Both the position numbers and the translations under genes were made by a program. DNA of 64,000 nucleotides, taken from positions 62,292,898 to 62,356,897 of the forward strand of contig CP154954.1 of NCBI GenBank assembly GCA_039621445.1, given 5' to 3'. Shown here in pieces: positions 41,846 to 53,949 of the stretch; positions within the stretch are counted from its first letter, which is position 1; the number at the start of each line of letters is the position of its first letter. The notes beneath the pieces are model-generated. The model worked only from the letters and a program-made list of their open reading frames with translations, did no database searches and was not told the DNA's origin. Source of the DNA: Euglena gracilis (Eukaryota; Euglenida; Euglenophyceae; Euglenales).

Positions 41846-42860
41846 ACTAACGGGGGGATCGGTTTCCCGATTTCCCGTCAAACCGTCGTGGTGAGCGGGT
41901 ATCCCGTCGACCATTACCGGTGTATCAGGGTTTTCCCGATGAGGATCGCGAAGAGGATGCTGCGCTTCGTGAACGCGATTGCGATGTCTCGCGATAAGAA
42001 TCACTCTTCTTGGCCGGGGCACCGGGTGACCTACCCTGAGGGGTACCGTGTTTCCGCTCATCACGGAACGGATCCAGGGGCTAATACCACCGGAACGGGG
42101 ACCAGCTGACCGTGAATTGCCCCATTGGCGTGAAAATGCGGAAGAACCCGAACCTCGTGATGAGGCCGAGCCTCGCGCACTCTGAATACGCTTTCGCGCT
42201 TCAGGATTATGACATTCCCGACACATATGTCCCGATTTGTTGCACCAAAAGCACACTTTATCCGTGGCTTGGCCCGAAGAACGCGGGTATCGCGTTTTCA
42301 ATCCCGTGGTTGGTGAAGTGGGTGCAACCAATGATTTTTGCAATACGTTCACTGAACCAGCCGGTGATCCAGCGGTTGGGTGTGCGTTATACGTGGATTG
42401 AATCTGACCAAGAAGCTGTGATAGCTTCAACTGCTTGGAAACGTAGTTCCAGCGTTGGTCAAGAGTCATTGGATGATTCGCCACTCCTCATGGTGGATAT
42501 CCTTAATGAGGCTAGTCGTGAAATGCATGAGAACAGCGTCCAACTTTTCGTGCATTTGCTTTTCACTGAGTTCATCCACTTCAGCAGCAAGGCCTAACCA
42601 TTTGGCACACCAAAGGTCAATGAATCTCCACTTGCGATCGGGTGGGGCGCATTGCCGCCACTTGGTCCCCAGGGTAATCCTAGCGACCAAACTTGAACTG
42701 GTGGAAGCGTGTTGCTCTACCAGGTCATCAAAGGAAACGCGGTAGCGAGTTACAAGTTCGTCGCGCGCGCTCCTTCTCATCCCTAGGGAGGCAATCCATA
42801 AAAATTGCATCTTGATCACCTCCGGGTTTGTGTCCTGGGTTGGCCCTTTCAAGTTGGTTG
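41846..42860 (-). pseudogene. gag: G2 gag part 2, inverted relative to the rest of the element
   Basis: The minus-strand reading 42484-41609 gives capsid and nucleocapsid sequence (WNYVSKQLKLSQLLGQIQS; CFWCNKSGHMCREC), collinear with plus-strand 25113-26110 of G1. The surrounding G2 sequence runs on the plus strand, so about 1 kb is flipped in place. The zinc knuckle here keeps the canonical C-x2-C-x4-H-x4-C. Junctions are near 41846 (before AACGGGGGGATCGG) and near 42857 (after TTGGCCCTTTCAA). Confidence 0.85.
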
Positions 42861-42959
42861 GTTGGTTGGCAAAAAAAACGTTTTTAGTCAGACCCTTCAC
42901 TTTGCTTACCCCCCATGGAACTTTTGGTCCAATCGGAAATCAAAATAAAAAAAATTTAG

Positions 42960-45284
42960 GCAAAAAATCAAAATTCTCATTGACACTGGTTGTCGCATTG
43001 CACTACTTTTTCGGTTCGGGTTGATTCCAACCCCCTTCTTGGTGAAAGCCAAGAAGCCGATAAAAGTTACGACGGCTGACAAAACCCCCATGTGCGGGGG
43101 TGACTTGGGTTGCTTTTTGGACATTGTCTTACCCCTCATCCCCAAGCACCACTCACTCCCCAACTGCAAAATTTTCCGGATACCTGGGGATATGAATCCG
43201 GAATCCGTTGTTCTGACGTAATTCTCAGATACCTCTTTTTACGATAGCACCTGCTGGTAGTGCATTGCCACTCCTACGGTTTGCGCACATCACCATTCTC
43301 TTCATTGCCCCCCAAACCTCCATCACCTGTGGCGTCAACCACGACGAGCACCAATTTTTCCACACCTTTTTTAAAAAAATTTACCCGTTATCCACCACAC
43401 CAACCAACGTTTTCCACACTGGGTGTACCGAGAAAGTTCACCCCTGCCCAATGACACACCAACTTCCGTTCCCAGTAGGCAAGCGAGTGGCGGTACCCCC
43501 CTCGTTCCACTGGGTTGCAAGACGAAAGCCCAAAGGCGTGAAGTACGTGCGGTGTAGATTAGTCGCCCAGCTGCACCAATATCCAGTTTTCCACCAGATG
43601 TATCGCCTTCAGATACATCTGTACAGCCCCCAGCAGCTAAAAAAGCGCATCCCAACTTTTACACACACACACACACCAGACCAGCATGCGCGACCAGGAC
43701 CACTACTCCGACACTTCCTTCCAGTGTGTGCAGTGTAGGAGAATTTCGCCCAGCCAGATTTCGATTGTGGATGTTTAGTCCAAACAGCAACACTAATCCA
43801 GATTTCGCACACCAATACACTTGGTTGCGGATCGCAATGTGCGACCGTACATTAAGTGCTCCAACAACAACAACGAGGTATTGCCTTGTTGTTTGGGACC
43901 GCGAAATCCGTGTCCCACACCTCCCCAACCCCCATCTGGCATGCTATGGACTGGGTATGTACCCATCCAACCTTGGGAGTGTGGATGACACACCCTTGAC
44001 CTATTTTTGCGGATCCCTGAACTGCGTTACCGCTCTTCAACCCGCGAACCCAGTGGACAGATACGCGACGCGTGTATGGAACGCATTTAATTTTGGCGAA
44101 TACCGTATTTCGGGGGATTGGTTCTCCAAAATCGCGGTGTTGGTTGATTCCTTCTATTTGTCGTTGGAAATTGAGGTGTTTTCATCACCAGCGCATGCCC
44201 GCTTGTCGCGGTATTGGTCGCGACATTCCAACGCGTTTCTAAAATTCTGGGGTGATACGGTGCTATGGATGCATCCTCCCCCAAACCTTCTTCCCGATGT
44301 GGTGGAGAAAATCCTCCGCGATGAAGCGCGAGGAGCTCTCCTGATACCCGTCAATCCGAATGCCGATTGGTTTCACCAACTATCCTATGTGTGCTTTCAT
44401 TGGTGGGATTTACCCGCTGATGTACCACTATTCGATGATTTTTGTGGTATATTATTACAACCTGTTAAAGAAATCATTTTTAGCGTTTGTTTCTTTGACG
44501 CATTCGGAATATCTGATTTGCGTGTGCCAAGATATATTGGAACCAATGGGGATGCAACAGCCTCCACGCAGATTTCTGCGGTCATTGAGAGTGCTGACCA
44601 ACACCCGAAATCTGCTGACTACTGTTCGCGAATTGCTCGCGAATTCCACAGTGTACTGGATTACCCAGTTTATGCCAGTGTCATCGACCCCGCGATTCGC
44701 GGTCCGTTTGGTGTTTGCAAAATAGGGCTCAAGGACGGCGCTAAGCCCATGCACCGGAAAAACTTCCATCGTTCGGGTGAACGCGAACAGGCTCTCAACG
44801 AGATGATAGGGAACCCTTTCAGCAGAAGTGGATTATCCCTTCCAAGGACGAAAGGACATCACAAGCTTTTGTGGTGCCCAAACCCGCTGACCAGTCTGGA
44901 CAGAAGAAGTGGGGACTGCTGCTGGATTGCCGGTACCTGAACTCCCAATCGAAGGATGACCCCTTCGCGTTCCCGCCGATCGAGGATTTGATCACCAAAC
45001 AATAGGATAACCGGTTGTGGTCAATCTTTGATCTAGAAGACGGTTTTCATCCGATGCATTTGCATCCTGATTCGCCACCGTACACGGCATTGGTGACATA
45101 CAAGGGTGTGTACCAATGGACGGTACTCCCCATGGGTGTTAAGAATGGCACAGCCATTCTTCAACGCATGATCCAGTTGGTTTTGCGCCATTTACCGTTT
45201 GCTCCGGTGTATATCGATGATTTACTGGTGGGAATCCAACCGCCATCCACGGAATCGGGCGAGGATATCCTCGACCCGCATTAG
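42960..45284 (+). pseudogene. pol: G2 protease and N-terminal reverse transcriptase
   Basis: The protease segment (IDTGCRIALLFRFGLI near 42975-43025, then MCGGDLGCFLDIVLPLIPKH) is frameshifted. The spacer/RT fingers are open at 43726-44940, including across the place where G1 is broken (DTVLWMHPPPNLLPDVVEK). A frame change follows near 44810, and a TAG at 45003-45005 replaces a Ser codon. The palm resumes at 45015 with WSIFDLEDGFHPMHL and has YIDD at 45210-45221. The frame is then interrupted by the insertion beginning at 45284. Confidence 0.85.
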
Positions 45285-45286
45285 CC

Positions 45287-45538
45287 GGCCAACTACCCCA
45301 AGGGAACGCGGGAGGACCACCTGGCGGTAATCGGGCGACAGCCCAGGGTCGAGACCGGAGAAGGCCCTGCAGGCGGCACCCTTATTATCGCCATCGGTAC
45401 CCGAGTGGATCTGGCACTCGGTTGTGGTCCCAAAGATCCCGGTTCGAGTCCCGGCGGGTACCCCCACGTGGGCAAAAAGAAAGGCCCGACCGGAGAGAAA
45501 GAGAATTCGATCCTACGCCAAAGGCAAAAAGCCCTGGG
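45287..45538 (+). repeat. Left direct repeat with tRNA-like RNA polymerase III boxes
   Basis: A tRNA-like fold lies at 45396-45462: acceptor arms GGTACCC/GGGTACC, D-arm GAGTG GATCTGG CACTC, and B box GGTTCGAGTCC at 45441-45451. The T-stem has a mismatch and the anticodon arm is poor, so it is tRNA-derived and not a working tRNA. Upstream, GGTCGAGACCGG gives a second B-box-like word. Confidence 0.55.
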
Positions 45539-46242
45539 ACTGGTAGCAGTGTGGGCGGCGGCGGTCAGAGCGCCTGCGCACACAAAGTAGCGGAACCCTC
45601 CGCTACTACCTGACCACCCCTTTTTTTGTATTTGCATTCCGCAGGCTCCCTTGTTTCCATGGATTCAATCTGATTTGTGCATTGGAATTCAATTGTTCAA
45701 ACTCAATTGTTCAATTCAATCAAATACAAAGATTTCAAAGAAACCAGAGGAAAATGCCAAAGGAGAAATTACCTTAAAGGAGCTCAAACAAATCCTCAAG
45801 GAATTGGCCTACCAGGCGCGCCCCAGGGCCAATTTCAAAGTACCTGCTGGATTTGGCTGGGCTAAGTGGCTGTAAGGGTGGGAAGCACCCCCTGAAAACC
45901 CCTAGCACCCAGGCTTTTCCGCCCCCCCTCTGTCCTCCCTCAATTTCCCCCCCCCCCCTGCGAGGGCCCACCTAAGCGGCTCCGCAGACCCCCAGAGGCA
46001 TCGCAGGAGGCACCCCTCTCCACTCCGCCGCCGGGAATACTAACAAAATGGATCCCAACCCATTCCAAGCACCCACGGAGCTTCCCAGGGCCTCCGTGGG
46101 GGCAAAGCCCACCCGCACACCCCCCCTCACCGGATCCGTGACCTGGGACCCACCCTGCCGGAACCCCAGCGAGATCGGGACCTCCCCTGGGAAACTGTTG
46201 GCAGAGGTTAATTCCTGAGGAAGGGGAGTGTGGGCGGTTCGA

Positions 46243-46495
46243 GGCCGGCCAACTACTCGAACAGAACGAGGGCGGACCACCTGGCGGTAATCGGGCGACA
46301 GCCCGGGGTCGAGACCGGAGAAGGCCCTGCAGGTGGCACGCCTTATTATCGCCACGGGTACCCGAGTGTATCTGGCACACGGTTGTGGTCCCAAAGATCC
46401 CGGTTCGAGTCCCTGCGGGTACCCCCACGTGGGCAAAAAGAAAGGCCCCACCGGAGAGAAAGAGAATTCGATCCTACGCCCCAGGCAAAAAGCTC
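46243..46495 (+). repeat. Right direct repeat with tRNA-like unit
   Basis: Highly similar to 45287-45538. Its tRNA-like part is at 46357-46423, with the same B box GGTTCGAGTCC and slightly more damage (CACAC for CACTC; CCCTG for CCCGG). Confidence 0.55.
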
Positions 46496-46502
46496 CGGAA
46501 CT

Positions 46503-47770
46503 CGCGATGTGCAGGCCGTACTATCCGCGTTTCAAAAGCATGTGATTTCTGCTAAGGGTTCCAAAATGTACCTGTTTCGCAAAATAATTAAGTTTTGCGG
46601 GCATATCCTGAGCCACGGGCGGAGTATAGCCGTACACAGCAAGATGGAGGCCTTTAAGCAATTGACTCCTGATGTCATTAAGACGTTAACGCTTTTAAAG
46701 GGGTTTTTGGGATTAGCCCAATATTACGCCATTTACATGGAAGATTTCGGGAAAATCGCGGTACCCTAAACCGACAACTCAAAAATCGGACACCCGATAA
46801 CGCAAAGATCATTTGGGATGACCAAATGCGCGAGGCCTTGAATACAATCAAGGACTTGCTCCTCGAGAACGTGGTTCTCGGTATCGCGGATCCATACAAA
46901 CTGTATGCCCTGGAAGTCGACAGCAGCGATTACGCTGTTGCCGGGGTTCTTAGCCAGCATAATGCAGGAAATGAACTCCGACCTGTGGCTCTCTTCAGCA
47001 GGAAGCTACATGGCGACAACGGGAAAGGACAGGTTAAAAGGAACATTCGTGAAAATGAAACATATGCCATTTTGCTTATTTTCCGGAATTTCTGCAGCTG
47101 GATAGCCAGCAGATTGGTCCAGATACTAGTGTTGACGGATCATGAGAGCCTTCAACACTGGTATAACGAGGACCTGAACAAAGACATGTCATCAGTTGGC
47201 AGAAGATGCCGATGGCATGAGTTCTTGAGCCATTTTAACCTGGTGGTTATCTATACCCCAGGTCACGCGCAAAAAGTTGCGGGTCCTCTCAGCCGAGCCA
47301 CCTGGTATTATCCTGGGAACCCGGTTGAGGGTGATGCTACTTTTCATTGCAGCCATGAGGCTGACCAGTTCGCACGTCCATTCGACGCTGCGGACAACAT
47401 GCGCGATTCACTACCGGTTTCCCGGGTATATCGCAGCATCGCCATTTCACCATTGCAAGGCGCCGGCGTGGAGGCACTGCCGGACCCCGTCGCATTACGC
47501 GTACGGAGACTCCAACCCTCATATTTTTCCGCGAATGCGGTTATTCGCGCGACCCTATATATAGTACCATCGTGAATAGACTTCGTTATGGTGAATCCAT
47601 AGAGAATTACTCTCCATCACGATTGCGACTTATTTTCCGGAATGATTCTGGTTATAAATATTGTATAACCCAAGACCTGGTTGATGATGTGATTTTGAGC
47701 TATCACAACCACGGTCACCCTGGGGCCCCCAATCTCCTTTCACTGGTGGGTCGCAGATATTGCACAACCC
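46503..47770 (+). pseudogene. pol: G2 reverse transcriptase end and RNase H
   Basis: The RT thumb/connection (VLSAFQKHVISAKGSKMYLF; LLKGFLGLAQYYAIYMEDF) is followed by RNase H with YALEVDSSDYAVAGVLSQ, NIRENETYAILLIF and ILVLTDHESLQHW. This frame (46826-47575) is open through FNLVVIYTPGHAQKVAGPLS, whereas G1 is interrupted there. A TGA at 47573-47575 precedes MNRLRYGESIENYS, which leads to the integrase finger. Confidence 0.85.
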
Positions 47771-48930
47771 TGAGTGAAAAAGATTTATAGTCGCGCTGTT
47801 TGTGAATTTCGCTACCGTGCCAAATTTGTCAGGCTGTGAAACCGCGCAGAGGTACCCCCCCTGGCACGATGGACTTTTTCCCGAACCACCATACATTTTT
47901 ACGTCCCTCTGCGTGGATTTTCTCGAACTTGAACCTTTCAAAGGATTATATGGCAAAATTTGCGATTACATTTTTGTTGTCGTCTGTCGGCTGAGTGGGT
48001 ACATAGTAGCCATTCCATGCCGGAAAGGGTTGACAGCCCAAATTTTGGCATCCATTTTCCTGGAGAAATGTATCTGCTTAATGGGTTAACCGAACGAAAT
48101 CGTGGATGAACAAGATCACTTGAACTTTTCCCGGTTTTTCACAACTTTGTGCGGTTTACGCGGCATTGAGCAGCATTTTTCCATTATATACCGCCCGAAA
48201 GGCAATGGTAGAGCCGAGGCGGCCGTGAAATCCGTTGTCAATATGCTTCGCCTTTCACTGGCTGACGCGGGTAAAAATTGGTTATCCGTTCTTCATTGGT
48301 GTTTATTTCACATCAATACCTTGCCAGGGTTGGTATTACCACACTCACCGTACGAAATTGGTTCTGGACGAGACCCTCCGGCCATAGGGGATATTTCCTC
48401 GAAGAGACCCGCCCAAAGTAGTGTCATCTGTGAAACGTGGTTTGCAGAAGTGGAATCGCTCCGCTCTGCAGTCCAATCACGTGTCACAGAAATTCATTCC
48501 AACAAACGGAAATCGTTCTTACAAAACTTCAGCACATGTATAGTACAGGTGACCGCGTGTGGGTACGGAGTAACCGCACCCGCATGCAATCTTCCAAACT
48601 AGATCCTCTTTGGCTCGGCCCATGCGAAATTTTAGAGAGGTTAGGTAGTAGCAGGCGATATAAAGTTGCCTTGCCCAACGGGATTGAGGACGTCCATATG
48701 GACGACTTCAAATCGTACCTAAGCCCCCCAGACGGAAAAGCTATCCCCTGTCTATTTTCAAGCCCCGTTCCAGATTACCTGAAACAGACGACTTTGTGGT
48801 CGATAAGATAATAGACCACAAGGTCGACAGGGGTGTGCACGACTGGAAAGTTCGCTGGAAAGGGTATGGGCCAGAGGAGCACACTTGGGAGCCAGCATCC
48901 GGTTTTGTTGGGTATATCCAGCAGGATTGA
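47572..48930 (+). pseudogene. pol: G2 integrase and chromodomain
   Basis: The HHCC finger ([12 protein letters not shown]...) is intact up to 47790, then a stop follows (DL*). The catalytic core reads in fragments: FLELEPFKG, the VDEQDHLNFSRFF region (SDQ changed to DEQ-like), and [15 protein letters not shown] with the Glu. The SH3-like and DNA-binding part is in frames 48437-48811. The chromodomain is near 48790-48930 ([10 protein letters not shown] present in the DNA; the Trp-binding part is damaged). Several frame changes mean the gene is dead. Confidence 0.82.
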
Positions 48931-49143
48931 AAGCTGTGGAACAAGCGCAATAACATAGACATAAACATAAACACTTTCTCAAACGATTTCGTTTTGGAGA
49001 ATGCGTGTGTTTTATGTGAATGTTTCACTTTCATACGTCCCCTGCACTTCATCTTCTGTCTTTCTCACAGAGTGTTTGATTAAGATAGAAGTCTTCTTTT
49101 TCAGTGCGACAGCACTCAAAGCGATTGACAACAAGGTTTCCTT

Positions 49144-51305
49144 TTGTTGCAGTCGTCCTTAGTTATTTCCCTTCGTTGCATCATGCTGCCTGGGCGCGGA
49201 CCTGGACCAGGTCCACCATGGCCGCAGCCTTCTGGCGCGCAATACCCCCAGTACCCTCAGTATGCTGAGGCCCCGATTCCGGGTGCCCCACATGCTGAGA
49301 GGGTTTCAGACCCGGTATTCGCCGCGGCTACCGGCAGCCGGTCCGCATATGCGGTACCAGATGCATCGGACGTCCAGCAGCCGGCTCCCCAGCCACCAGT
49401 GCAGCACAGTTTGCGTCTGCCCCAGTATGCGAGAGAGATGATCTTCCGCACTACGGAGACGTTGGAGAGAGCGGTGTGTATGTGCGCACCCCCCCCCCGG
49501 AACGGAGCCCTTTATTCAAGCCCTTTGGGATGCCTACTGTGCTCAATTGTTGGTGGTAGCCAACACGCCTGTGGCTCAGTGGTGTCCACACAGCCAGTCC
49601 CTAATGACGGGGAGACGGTATTTCTCGTCGGCATCCGTTTCCGGATTCGCGCCTGGGGAGACAATGATGGACCTGGGCGTGTATATGGCACCAATGCTGC
49701 AAACACAGACGCCGGTGGGATCCCACACCGTGCATATCCGTGAGCACACGCCCACACCGGTAGGTGAGGCTGTGCACTTCCTACCTGGGATGACGAGAAT
49801 TTTTGCCCGCCCGCTCCAGCCGCAGCGAATGCCGCCGCTCCATCTGCTGCTGTGGCTCAACGCCAGTTGGAGTGGCGACCGGTGATGCCTGTGGCATCCA
49901 GTGCGTGAACATGTGTTGGACGTATGCCCGCATCCGTGTCCGGCTGGGAGCACGCGTGCGCCGCATGTGAGGCTGTGCACGCGCTCCCTGATCCCCACCG
50001 TGTGCCGCCCACGCCCACTCCGTGCAGGCGTATCCCCTGAGGGGACTTTCCCGTGGCTCCACCGCAGGATGCGCCGCCCCGGGAGCGTCTCGCGTGGAGC
50101 ACGGGCGTGCGCGGCAGGCGTGCGCGCGCTAACACCGCGTGACCGCTGGAGGGGAACTCCGCACCAGGAGGTCTCCGCAGCGGCATCCTTGGTCGAGGAA
50201 CCCCCGTCCCCCCCAGGCCCACTTCCTCTGCACATATCCCAGTCGCAGGAGGTACTAGGCACTCCGGATTCTAGCGATGACGTCTGAAGAGAACGAACGA
50301 CCGTCGCTTCCACCAACAGCCCCTCCGACAGGAAAATTCTCGTCTCTCGCCCCCCGCGAACGGCTGGGGAACGATCAGTTTCCACGGCCACCGCAGCGGC
50401 TCCCGTCTGTCCACCGGTAGGTGGAGACCAGGAACTCCCTCAGGAGGTAGTCGAGATCGTGGAGGATATCCTCTACGCTGCTCTGCCTGCTCCGGCACAG
50501 CCTAGGCCAGACGAAGCACCCGCAGGGAATATACCTGTGGCTGCTACGCCTGTTCCGAAGGCTGAGCCTCCAGCCGAGGTGACTGGTACGGTCGTCGAGG
50601 ATATCCTCGAAGAACCTACCAGCCCCGCAGCACGCACCTCATTAGGAGGCCGTGTACTCGCCGCCGTGGTCACTGGCATTTCTGCCGTGGCTGCAGCACT
50701 TACGCCAGGAGGTGGAGAAGTAGCATCAGGCTCCGCCGCCGAGGTCGTCGAGACACCAGATGTCGGTGTCCGTGCACCCCCATCTCCGGCAGAAGTGCAA
50801 CCACCTTCAGGGGATGAACCCTAACCGACAGAGACATCTGTTGCACCAGCTAAAACGGAGGATCAACCTCCCGTAGCACCTGTGCCCACGGTTGGGGAGG
50901 ATCAACCTCCTAGACCGGATGTCGAGGTGGAAGTGGAGGAGATACCCCCACGACCACCGACAACGCGCAGGATCTCTGCCGTCCCGAGGACAATGAGAGA
51001 GTTCATGGGAGTGTCAGCGCTTGTGGAAGCACCGATTCGTGTGACAACCACAGTACCACGCCACGGCGGGCAGAATGAACCTGCTCGACGACGGCTGGCT
51101 GAACAACCCCAGGAACGAGTGCCGACCCCTCGGAGCGTCATGCACGATCCAGCGGTCATTATGCCCGCTTCGCCCAGACGGCAACCGTATACTCCAGCGA
51201 AACCCACTCCTGATAGCAGCGGTAAGCCGCAGGCATCGCCTCCTGATTCCGGGAGTGCGAAGCCGAAAGGAGGCAAAACGGGTGCTGCACGTTGTAAGCA
51301 CATAC
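49144..51305 (+). pseudogene. G2 ORF-X, N- and C-proximal fragments with central deletion
   Basis: The start [20 protein letters not shown] and the segment LVVANTPVAQWCPHSQSLMT + GRRYF (49183-49790) match the G1 N-terminus. After a poorly matching stretch (49900-50300) the sequence resumes with VVEDILEEPTSPAARTSLGG (50459-50824) and PKPKGG-type linker sequence (50882-51300). About 1.9 kb corresponding to the central globular part is missing, and all of the Cys-rich C-terminus is lost where similarity ends at 51305. Confidence 0.75.
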
Positions 51306-52040
51306 ATTCGTGGAGTCACCACACGAGGTGGTGCTACCACGGGGTCCGTGGACGCGGGTGGACGGTACACACGACGATAGGAAGTCAGAACCACTTGGAG
51401 GAACAAAACCCCAGGGTTTGGGTTCAACCTCCACCCTTAAAGGAGAAAAAGGAAAACATGTTTCATTCTCAACTCGGGTTGAAGAGTTTGGGAGTGATAC
51501 AAGTCTTGTGGAGGAGTTCCAAGAGCCAAGGGGGAGCATTTTCCATTGACACCCACTTCTATACCAGCTTCGCCAACAACGCCAACCCCTGAACCTGCTG
51601 CCGCGGCTACCGCTGAGGTACCTGGGGCAGACCGAGAATCACCTGTGTTGTCTTCAGGTGGTTTGATTGGTGAGGGGGGGGGGAAGCCACTTCTACAACC
51701 GATTCCTCACCCATCCCCCCTGGTTCTGTGTGGGATTTATCGTGGAAGGAGGAATATTTAAAATGTCCTCGTTGGTCACCAATTTTTCAGGCTACCCAGG
51801 ATTCAAAGGTGCCGTGGCCTGAAAATATCAAGGTTTTTGGTGACAAAATGTTTTTCGAGGAGAGGCTTTTTGTGCCCAAATCTCTCCATGAAAAACTCAT
51901 TCGGGGTCACCACTCATTCCAAGGGCATGTGGGATTCCCAAGGCTATGGGAATGCATGTCCCTTAGGTATGATTGGGCTGATTCCACACTCACCCCTCGG
52001 ACCCCTGGCCCCTACATGGCCGATTCTGGGTTCACCTGAC
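51306..52040 (+). pseudogene. Fragment of a different LTR-retrotransposon pol (integrase zinc-finger region)
   Basis: The frame near 51750-52010 reads KCPRWSPIFQATQDSKVPWP, LFVPKSLHEKLIRGHHSFQG and HVGFPRLWECMSLRYDW. That is the usual gypsy integrase N-terminal pattern with the two His residues and the 'GH.G...L' helix; the CxxC half is not found after it. It does not match the G1 integrase. The preceding 51306-51700 (KHVSFSTRVEEFGSDTSLVE) may be its polyprotein linker. No LTR is identified. Confidence 0.6.
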
Positions 52041-53820
52041 CACCTTACCCCTGAACCATGGGCACAACCCATCTGTACACAACCTAACACGTGTACATTA
52101 CACAAGAACGTGTTACAAACACCTTCACACCCTTCACAGCCATGTTGCACCTGGCTAACCTCGCGTTTAGTATATTAAGTTTCCCAAAAAGGGGTAAACA
52201 AGCACGGAGGAGAGGAATTGTTCTCAGCTTTGCCCTTTGATCTCTGCCATCCTCTCTCATTTATTTGGGCCAAAAAAGGCCAAAGTGGCTGAACTCTAGC
52301 TAACCTCCAAATTCTGCCCCCGTCCCAAAATATGGTGCCTCCTGGACCCCTCACTTTTGCCAGGGTTCCAAAAAATATTTGCCACCCGGGTAAAATTTTT
52401 GCCACAATCCCATCACTTTTGCCCTTGAGACCCGAAACTTTTGCCAACTGCAAAAAAAACATTCCGTGAATGTGAAAAGGAAACGTTCAACAGAATCAGC
52501 ATAAATTAACAGAAATACGCCAAATAAACGTGATCATCAATCCAAATAATAACAATTGAAGTTTCACAGGATATTGCAGACAGCTCCCCAAAAGGAAATT
52601 TGTTTGATACCCTACAAAAAAAATTCAACTGAGTTTGGGAGAGGAATGAGAGGTGTGGATGAACGCCTAAACAGTAAAAATCAACAGCAACGTAATGGTT
52701 GTGATTCACACGAGCGAATTTGGGGTGCAGGTTGAGGGAATCGGCGAACACAACGCACAGCGTGTTCGGCAATGAGGGGTGAAGGCACTTTTAGTCCATG
52801 TGCGAGGGTCATTCCACACAAAAAATGTGTTCAAAGAGGCACAGTAAAAATATTCCGAGTCTTTGTAAGGAGAGGGACCCGCTGCCTTCCAGCTGTAATT
52901 ATGTTTTAAAACTGCTTTTTTGACCTACTTGTATTCACAGATAGATATCGTTGGAGACAAGGTAGTACGGTTGGTCAAACCTTGAGACCCTCCCCCTCCC
53001 CCAACCTCCTGTACAGTTCCAACCCCCCCCTCCTGGTACCCACCCCTCCCTCCCACTTCCAACCCCCCCAAGGCATGAAAAATTTTGAGTGCTTAAAATG
53101 AAAACATTGACTATCATTCGGCATTCTGTGAAATTTTGGGGGTGTTGCTGGTCACGGGGGGGGGGGTCACGGGGGTGGAAAAATGGCGTTTAAAATGTCA
53201 CAATGTGCGTGTGAATGTGTAGGGGTGGAATATTCGGTGGATGATTGTGGAACATTCTGTGCAGACATTTCAGCTGAAAATGGCGGGAGAATGTTATTGG
53301 AGGTGGCAAAATTTTGGAGGAAAGAGGCAAAAATTCGAGGTTTTTTGGGCAAAATAGAATGGACAGGGGGTGCGTTTTTTGGACGGGTGGCAAAAATTTT
53401 GAAATGAGTGTGCAAAATATTTTGGGACGGGAGGCAGAAAAAAGGAGAGACCGGGCAAAACATAGGGAGTGTTAGCTATAATGCCAAAATCAAACTGTTT
53501 CACCAGGCAACAGAATCCCGCAAAAAATAATGTAGATTTCACAAAATACAAAAAGAACTTGCAGCGTTTTTGGTAACTCAATTCAAAAAAAACCTTTTAA
53601 TATTTGTCCAACGTTTTCTTTTCTGAAACAAAATTTCACTGCCTGAATACTTGCTGTTCAGAATTCCTCTATGGGTGTGAATTGAGATTTGTTGAGCTTC
53701 CCATGGTTTCGATCCAGGGTTCATGAATTTTGCATGCTTTTCTGGATGTACATTTGTTATTACGGAATAAGAGAAGGTTTGCACAAATTATGATACAGTT
53801 TTCGGAAAAAAATATAATTT
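52041..53820. other. Gene-free low-complexity DNA
   Basis: Recurring words GGCAAAATTTT and GGCCAAA (52260-52450 and 53300-53420), a G-run at 53157-53166 and a C-rich patch (52988-53072) are all I see. No domain or splice-linked coding pattern is recognised. Confidence 0.6.
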
Positions 53821-53843
53821 TCAGAACCCCCACCTGTACCTTA

Positions 53844-53900
53844 AAATGGCATAAAATGGCCTAAAATGGCCTAAAATGGCCAAAAATGGCCTAAAATGGA
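53844..53900 (+). repeat. Short tandem repeat, about 11 bp (TAAAATGGCC)
   Basis: Five to six units of ATAAAATGGC/CTAAAATGGC/CAAAAATGGC lie in succession. Confidence 0.85.
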
Positions 53901-53949
53901 AAACATTTTGGGCTTGACTATAGGTGCCTGGTCTGGACTCGGGGGGGGG

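Larger units (their letters stand above)
45284..46502. mobile_element. 1.2-kb insertion in G2 RT bounded by direct repeats with tRNA-like units
   Basis: G1 reads continuously from the codons for ILDPHN into RDVRAVLSAF. In G2 those are separated by 1.2 kb. The insertion starts TAGCCGGCCAACTAC and a second copy starts GGCCGGCCAACTACTC at 46243. Each repeat is about 250 bp and ends near AGGCAAAAAGC. Between them lie about 700 bp without a recognisable protein. The layout resembles a miniature terminal-repeat retroelement or a pair of tRNA-derived SINEs. Confidence 0.65.
38963..51305 (+). mobile_element. G2: degraded Ty3/gypsy chromodomain element, same family as G1, no 3' LTR
   Basis: The order is as in G1: LTR, double primer-binding site, gag 1, gag 2, PR, RT, RNase H, INT, chromodomain, ORF-X. 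It is heavily damaged by a stop in gag 1, a 106-bp insertion, an inverted gag 2 block, frameshifts in RT, a 1.2-kb insertion in RT and a deletion within ORF-X. Similarity to ORF-X ends near 51305, where unrelated sequence begins. The start of its LTR is preceded by GCGGG, and no matching downstream LTR or target duplication is seen. Confidence 0.88.

Noticed and set aside
43021-43221. Separate small gene starting MIPTPFLVKAKKPI
   Set aside because: It is the protease segment of G2 in a broken frame, collinear with G1 24443 downward.
45396-45462. Functional tRNA gene
   Set aside because: Acceptor and D-arm pair and the B box is good, but the T-stem has a mismatch, the anticodon arm does not form and the unit is only 67 nt. 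A degenerate copy sits in the sister repeat.
53844-53900. CRISPR-like array
   Set aside because: The repeats are about 11 bp, contiguous and without spacers, in a eukaryotic context.
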